The translations under genes and the position numbers were made by a program. Source: Nonomuraea endophytica (lineage in GTDB: Bacteria > Actinomycetota > Actinomycetes > Streptosporangiales > Streptosporangiaceae). Taken from it: DNA of 64,000 bases. The stretch is taken from the NCBI RefSeq assembly GCF_014203235.1, contig NZ_JACHIN010000009.1, positions 251,539-315,538 of the forward strand, read 5' to 3'. Positions 60,688 to 64,000 of the stretch are shown here, one piece after another; positions within the stretch are counted from its first letter, which is position 1; every line of letters starts with the position of its first letter. The notes below the pieces were generated by a model, which saw only the letters and a list, made by a program, of their open reading frames with translations, did no database searches and was not told where the DNA came from.

Positions 60688-61521
60688 ATGAGCCACCAGA
60701 GCATGTCTTCGCCGCTGCCGGCCGCGGTCGATGAGTTGTGGGAGCGCAGGACGGAGTTGTCGCCGGCCGACACCGAGGCGCGCAGGGTGATCGTCTCCGC
60801 CATCGACCTCCTGGACACCGGCAAAGCCCGGGTGGCCCGGCTGGAGGACGGCGACGTTCTGGTGGACGAGCGGGCCAAACGGGCGATCCTGCTCAGCTTC
60901 AAGGTGCTCGGCATGGCCAGGTCGCAGGTGGGTGACTTCCAGCACCACGACAGGCAGCCGCTGAAGACCACGTTCGACGGCGTACGCGTGGTTCCGGGGG
61001 CGATCGCCCGCTGGGGCGCCTACCTCGCGCCCGGAGTGGTGCTGATGCCGTCTTTCACGAACATCGGTGCGTACGTCGGCGAGGGCACGATGGTCGACAC
61101 CTGGGCGACGGTCGGCTCGTGCGCCCAGATCGGCAGGAACGTGCATCTCTCCGGCGGCGTCGGCATCGGCGGCGTGCTGGAGCCGCCGAACGCGGTGCCG
61201 GTGGTGATCGAGGACGACGCGCTGGTCGGCAGCCGGGCGATGATCGTGGAGGGTGCCCGGGTGGGGCGCGGCGCGGTCGTCGGGGCGGGCACGATCCTGT
61301 CGGCCTCGATCCCGGTCATCGACGTCAACACCGGCGAGGAGCTGGGGCGCGGGCGCATCCCCGACTGGTGCGTGGCCGTCGGTGGAACGCGCCAGAAGGA
61401 GTTCCCCGGCGGCACGTTCGGGCTGCCGTGCGTGCTGGTGCTGAAGAAGCTGGAGCCGGGGGAGCGCCACGACAAGGCCGCGCTCAGCGACGTGCTGCGC
61501 GAGCACGGCGTCAACGCCTGA
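60688..61521 (+). CDS. dapD: Tetrahydrodipicolinate N-succinyltransferase
   Basis: 277 residues. A left-handed beta-helix of hexapeptide repeats (about 100-220, with VGEGTMVDTWATVGSCAQIG and GARVGRGAVVGAGTI) is the catalytic trimer core. It adds succinate from succinyl-CoA to tetrahydrodipicolinate in lysine/DAP synthesis. ATG at 60688 with TAGGCT about 10 bases upstream suggests a leaderless message. dapE follows 13 bases later. Confidence 0.94.
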   Translation: MSHQSMSSPLPAAVDELWERRTELSPADTEARRVIVSAIDLLDTGKARVARLEDGDVLVDERAKRAILLSFKVLGMARSQVGDFQHHDRQPLKTTFDGVRVVPGAIARWGAYLAPGVVLMPSFTNIGAYVGEGTMVDTWATVGSCAQIGRNVHLSGGVGIGGVLEPPNAVPVVIEDDALVGSRAMIVEGARVGRGAVVGAGTILSASIPVIDVNTGEELGRGRIPDWCVAVGGTRQKEFPGGTFGLPCVLVLKKLEPGERHDKAALSDVLREHGVNA

Positions 61522-61534
61522 AAGGAATGCACGC

Positions 61535-62587
61535 ATGCTGGATCTGAGCCAGGACGCCGGTGCGCTGACCGCCGCGATCGTGGACGTGGAGTCGGTGAGC
61601 GGGGACGAGAAGGCCCTTGCCGATCTGGTCGAGGAGGCGCTGCGGGCGCTGCCGTACCTGAGCGTGGACAGGTCGGGCGAGACGGTCGTGGCGCGCACGT
61701 CGCTCGGCCGCGCGGAGAGGGTGCTGATCGCCGGGCACCTCGACACGGTGCCGGTCGCCGCGAACCTGCCGAGCCGGGTGGAGGGCGGGCGACTTTACGG
61801 CTGCGGGACCACCGACATGAAGGCGGGCGTGGCCGTCGCGCTCAAGCTGGCCGCGGCGCTGCCGTCGCCCAACCGCGACGTCACCTATGTCTTCTACGAC
61901 TGCGAGGAGGTCGAGGCCGAGCGCAACGGTCTCAACCGGGTCGCCCGCGAGCATCCCGAGTGGCTGGCGGCCGACTTCGCGGTGCTGATGGAGCCGACCG
62001 ACGGGGTGATCGAGGGCGGCTGCCAGGGGACGTTGCGGGCGGAGGTGCACGTGGCGGGCAAACGCGCCCACAGCGCCAGGTCGTGGTTCGGGGTGAACGC
62101 CATCCACGGGATCGAGCCGGTGCTGGCCAGGCTCAACGCCTACCAGGCGAGGCTGCCGGTGGTCGACGGCCTGGAGTACCACGAGGGGCTCAACGCGGTC
62201 GGCGTGCGCGGCGGCGTGGCGGGCAACGTCATCCCGGACTCGTGCGTGGTGACCGTCAACTACCGCTTCGCGCCGGACCTTACGATCGAGCAGGCTCAGG
62301 AGCATGTGCGCGAGGTCTTCGACGGCTTCGAGGTGAGCTTCACCGACGCCGCCCCCGGCGCGCGTCCCGGGCTGACCGACCCGGTGGCCGCGGCGTTCAC
62401 GGCGGCGGTCGGCGGCGAGCCGCGGGCCAAGCTGGGGTGGACGGACGTGGCGCGGTTCTCGGCGCTGGGCGTGCCCGCGGTGAACTACGGTCCGGGGGAT
62501 CCGAATCTGGCCCATCAGCAAGGTGAGTACGTGTCGCTGGAGAAGATCGCCGACAGCGAGCGTGCGATGCTGAACTGGCTGGGATAA
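61535..62587 (+). CDS. dapE: Succinyl-diaminopimelate desuccinylase
   Basis: 350 residues, M20 metallopeptidase fold. Metal ligands are in VLIAGHLDTVP, the GCGTTDMKAG segment, and CEEVEAERNG; the lid domain contains KRAHSARSWFG. It releases succinate from N-succinyl-DAP. ATG at 61535 follows AAAGGAA. A hairpin follows 12 bases after the stop. Confidence 0.94.
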   Translation: MLDLSQDAGALTAAIVDVESVSGDEKALADLVEEALRALPYLSVDRSGETVVARTSLGRAERVLIAGHLDTVPVAANLPSRVEGGRLYGCGTTDMKAGVAVALKLAAALPSPNRDVTYVFYDCEEVEAERNGLNRVAREHPEWLAADFAVLMEPTDGVIEGGCQGTLRAEVHVAGKRAHSARSWFGVNAIHGIEPVLARLNAYQARLPVVDGLEYHEGLNAVGVRGGVAGNVIPDSCVVTVNYRFAPDLTIEQAQEHVREVFDGFEVSFTDAAPGARPGLTDPVAAAFTAAVGGEPRAKLGWTDVARFSALGVPAVNYGPGDPNLAHQQGEYVSLEKIADSERAMLNWLG

Positions 62588-62599
62588 GGGCCCACAACG

Positions 62600-62647
62600 T
62601 GAAAGTGACCCTCCTCGCCGGCCATTTGGCGGGGAGAGCCACTTTCA
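62600..62647 (+). terminator. Long hairpin after dapE
   Basis: TGAAAGTG (62600-62607) pairs perfectly with CACTTTCA (62640-62647); inside it CTCCTCGCC pairs with GGCGGGGAG (8 of 9). It probably ends the dapDE message, although the T tract is missing. Confidence 0.65.
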
Positions 62648-62754
62648 GTCCCGAGCAGCACCCTCGCCGATTAGACGCAGGGTCCGCGAATTTCGGTTCC
62701 TCCTTCTGCGAAGATTTTTCTAAGAGGTTTCACCGTGGGGCTGACCTGGGGTTT

Positions 62755-62804
62755 CCCTCTTCGAGAGGGTTGGGCGGATTGCCTTCGCCCGGCCGTAAGC
62801 CGGG
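62755..62804 (+). promoter_or_regulatory. Two hairpins upstream of the LOG-family gene
   Basis: CCCTCT-TCG-AGAGGG (62755-62769) and CCCGGC-CGTAA-GCCGGG (62788-62804) are perfect hairpins in the leader region of the gene at 62845. GGGCG/CGCCC can pair around them, giving a possible larger fold. The remaining sequence back to 62648 has no coding pattern. Confidence 0.45.
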
Positions 62805-62844
62805 ATTCGCCCGTATGGCACGGCCAGCGGGATAGCGTGACCGC

Positions 62845-63609
62845 ATGAAGCAGTCACGTCCCGAGCGCCGCCAAGGGCAGGCGGTAGTACGCGGCAACCT
62901 CGTGCCAGACTCCACCCACGACCAGCGCCTGCTCGACCGGCAGGGGTCCACCGACTGGCTGCACATGGATCCGTGGCGGGTGCTGCGCATCCAGGCGGAG
63001 TTCGTGGAGGGCTTCGGGCAACTGGCGGAGCTGCCGCCGGCGGTCACCGTGTTCGGGTCGGCGCGGACGCCTGACGACTCGCCCGAGTACGAGATGGGCG
63101 TGGAGCTCGGACGCGCGCTGGCCGAGTCGGGCTACGCGGTCATCACCGGCGGCGGTCCCGGCGTCATGGAGGCGGCCAACCGGGGCGCCACCGAGGTGGA
63201 CGGCGCGGTCTCGGTGGGGCTCGGGATCGAGCTGCCGTTCGAGCAGAAGATGAACGACTACGTGGACCTCGGGATCGAGTTCCGGTACTTCTTCGTGCGC
63301 AAGACGATGTTCGTCAAGTACTCGTGCGGGTTCATCGCGCTGCCGGGCGGGTTCGGCACGCTGGACGAGCTGTTCGAGGCGCTGACGCTGGTGCAGACGC
63401 GCAAGGTGACGTCGTTCCCGGTGGTGCTGATGGGCACCGAGTTCTGGGGCGGGATGGTCGACTGGATCAAGAACACGCTCCTGGGCACCGGCAAGATCGC
63501 CGCCCAGGACCTCGACCTCATCCACCTCACCGACGACGTCCACGAGGCGGTCCGCATCATCACCGGCGGCGGCTCCCTCCGCCCCCCGCCCGCCGTCGAG
63601 CCCCAGTAG
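62845..63609 (+). CDS. LOG family protein (TIGR00730 Rossmann fold)
   Basis: 254 residues. The nucleotide-binding ITGGGPGVMEAANRGA and the LOG motif LPGGFGTLDELFE are clear. LOG proteins release cytokinin-type bases from nucleoside monophosphates (phosphoribohydrolases); the bacterial role is less certain. ATG at 62845. A second LOG gene starts at 63888, separated by a repeat-rich gap. Confidence 0.9.
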   Translation: MKQSRPERRQGQAVVRGNLVPDSTHDQRLLDRQGSTDWLHMDPWRVLRIQAEFVEGFGQLAELPPAVTVFGSARTPDDSPEYEMGVELGRALAESGYAVITGGGPGVMEAANRGATEVDGAVSVGLGIELPFEQKMNDYVDLGIEFRYFFVRKTMFVKYSCGFIALPGGFGTLDELFEALTLVQTRKVTSFPVVLMGTEFWGGMVDWIKNTLLGTGKIAAQDLDLIHLTDDVHEAVRIITGGGSLRPPPAVEPQ

Positions 63610-63634
63610 CTCTTTGGTTCTTCTCTTACTGCTC

Positions 63635-63750
63635 TATCTGTTACGGCAAGCCTGGTCGGCGCCCCCCGCCGCCGTGGGCGGGCGCAGATCGTAGGGTCGC
63701 TTCTCACGTCGGACGTGGTTCCCGCCGCGACGGCGATGTGTCAACCACGA
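63635..63750 (+). repeat. Hairpin-rich dispersed element copy 2, after the first LOG gene
   Basis: It starts TATCTGTTACGGCAAGCC, 25 bases past the LOG stop, and repeats the structure of copy 1 at 57286: CCCGCC/GGCGGG with a 6-base loop, CACG-TCGGA-CGTG, and GCCG/CGGC. Loops and some stems differ but pairing holds. Confidence 0.7.
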
Positions 63751-63833
63751 CCGTGATGCGCCCGCCGCGACGGCGATGCGTCAGCCGCGCCCGTGATGCG
63801 CCCGCCGCTACGGTGATGCGCTCGCCGCCACGG
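63733..63833. repeat. Minisatellite of five ~20-base units
   Basis: Units start at 63733, 63753, 63774, 63793 and 63814 (consensus GTGATGCGCCCGCCGCNACGG); alternate units are most alike, giving a 40-base higher-order period. It follows element copy 2 just as a different minisatellite follows copy 1. Confidence 0.75.
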
Positions 63834-63887
63834 GCTTGTGCTGGGCGGTGCTCTTGGGCTTGGCGGGGGCGCATAGGCTGATATGTC

Positions 63888-64000
63888 GTGAATGTTTGTG
63901 TCTTCTGCGCTTCAAGCCTGAAAATTGACCACAAATACCTCGATCTGGCTGCCGAAGTGGGCACTCAGCTTGCCAAGCGTGGGCACACGCTGGTCAGCGG
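63888..64000 (+). CDS. LOG family protein, second copy (partial, N-terminus only)
   Basis: The first 37 codons, starting GTG, read VNVCVFCASSLKIDHKYLDL then AKRGHTLVSGG, the start of a LOG/TIGR00730 protein (CASS motif and Gly-rich turn). The gene runs past the window end. A tandem of two LOG genes after dapE is common in actinobacteria. Upstream 63834-63887 has no gene. Confidence 0.85.
   Translation, partial: MNVCVFCASSLKIDHKYLDLAAEVGTQLAKRGHTLVS

Noticed and set aside
63733..63833. CRISPR array
   Set aside because: The units are contiguous tandem repeats without spacers.

Overview
The window is high-GC actinobacterial chromosome, most likely from a filamentous actinomycete close to Streptosporangiaceae/Nonomuraea. 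The support is strong GC bias at third codon positions, many GTG/TTG starts, frequent 4-base start/stop overlaps, a mycothiol gene (mshB), a SARP/AfsR-type regulator, an ECF42 sigma factor with its DGPF/YCII partner, and mycobacterial-type succinate dehydrogenase genes. The family-level placement is inference. No tRNA, rRNA, CRISPR array or intact insertion sequence was seen.

Layout. 1-8780 is respiratory. It has the start of a mycobacterial Sdh1-type operon on the minus strand, a phosphorelay operon (REC-PP2C phosphatase, histidine kinase, response regulator), a LysR regulator, and a divergent second succinate dehydrogenase/fumarate reductase operon sdhCAB that ends in a clear terminator. 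8791-18277 has a ferredoxin-reductase-like flavoprotein, the nitrate reductase operon narGHJI with a coupled aminoglycoside-phosphotransferase-fold gene at its end, and divergent narK. 18317-21849 is a heterodimeric ABC exporter whose two ATPase domains are degenerate in complementary ways. 22073-26005 has a DUF998 membrane protein, a YCII protein and an ECF42 sigma factor fused in frame to a dead, truncated tyrosine recombinase, then a TIGR03086 protein. 26268-33391 has a secreted alpha/beta hydrolase, a UvrA-like protein, an S9 peptidase, and mshB with its usual membrane-protein neighbour.

33444-43349 is mixed. It has a secreted Pro/Thr-rich protein, an MBL-fold hydrolase, a penicillin-acylase-family enzyme, an HxlR regulator divergent from a DsbA/FrnE oxidoreductase, three small exported proteins and a PPOX enzyme. 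43466-47330 is an AfsR-like regulator divergent from an SDR, with SARP-type direct repeats between them.

47325-54530 is the most unusual block: a minus-strand operon in which two paralogous sigma-region-4-like proteins flank an SF1 helicase with a RelE-like N-terminus, followed 15 bases later by a divergent cysteinyl-tRNA synthetase. I know of no described system with this layout.

54643-64000 has a methyltransferase, an orphan solute-binding lipoprotein and the lysine/diaminopimelate block fdxA-dapC ... dapD-dapE, followed by two tandem LOG-family genes; the second runs off the end.

Two dispersed repeat families stand out. One is an ~86-base intercistronic element carrying a small ORF, found once inside narGH and once inside the ABC exporter operon. 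The other is a ~115-base hairpin-rich element just after fdxA and just after the first LOG gene, each copy trailed by a minisatellite.
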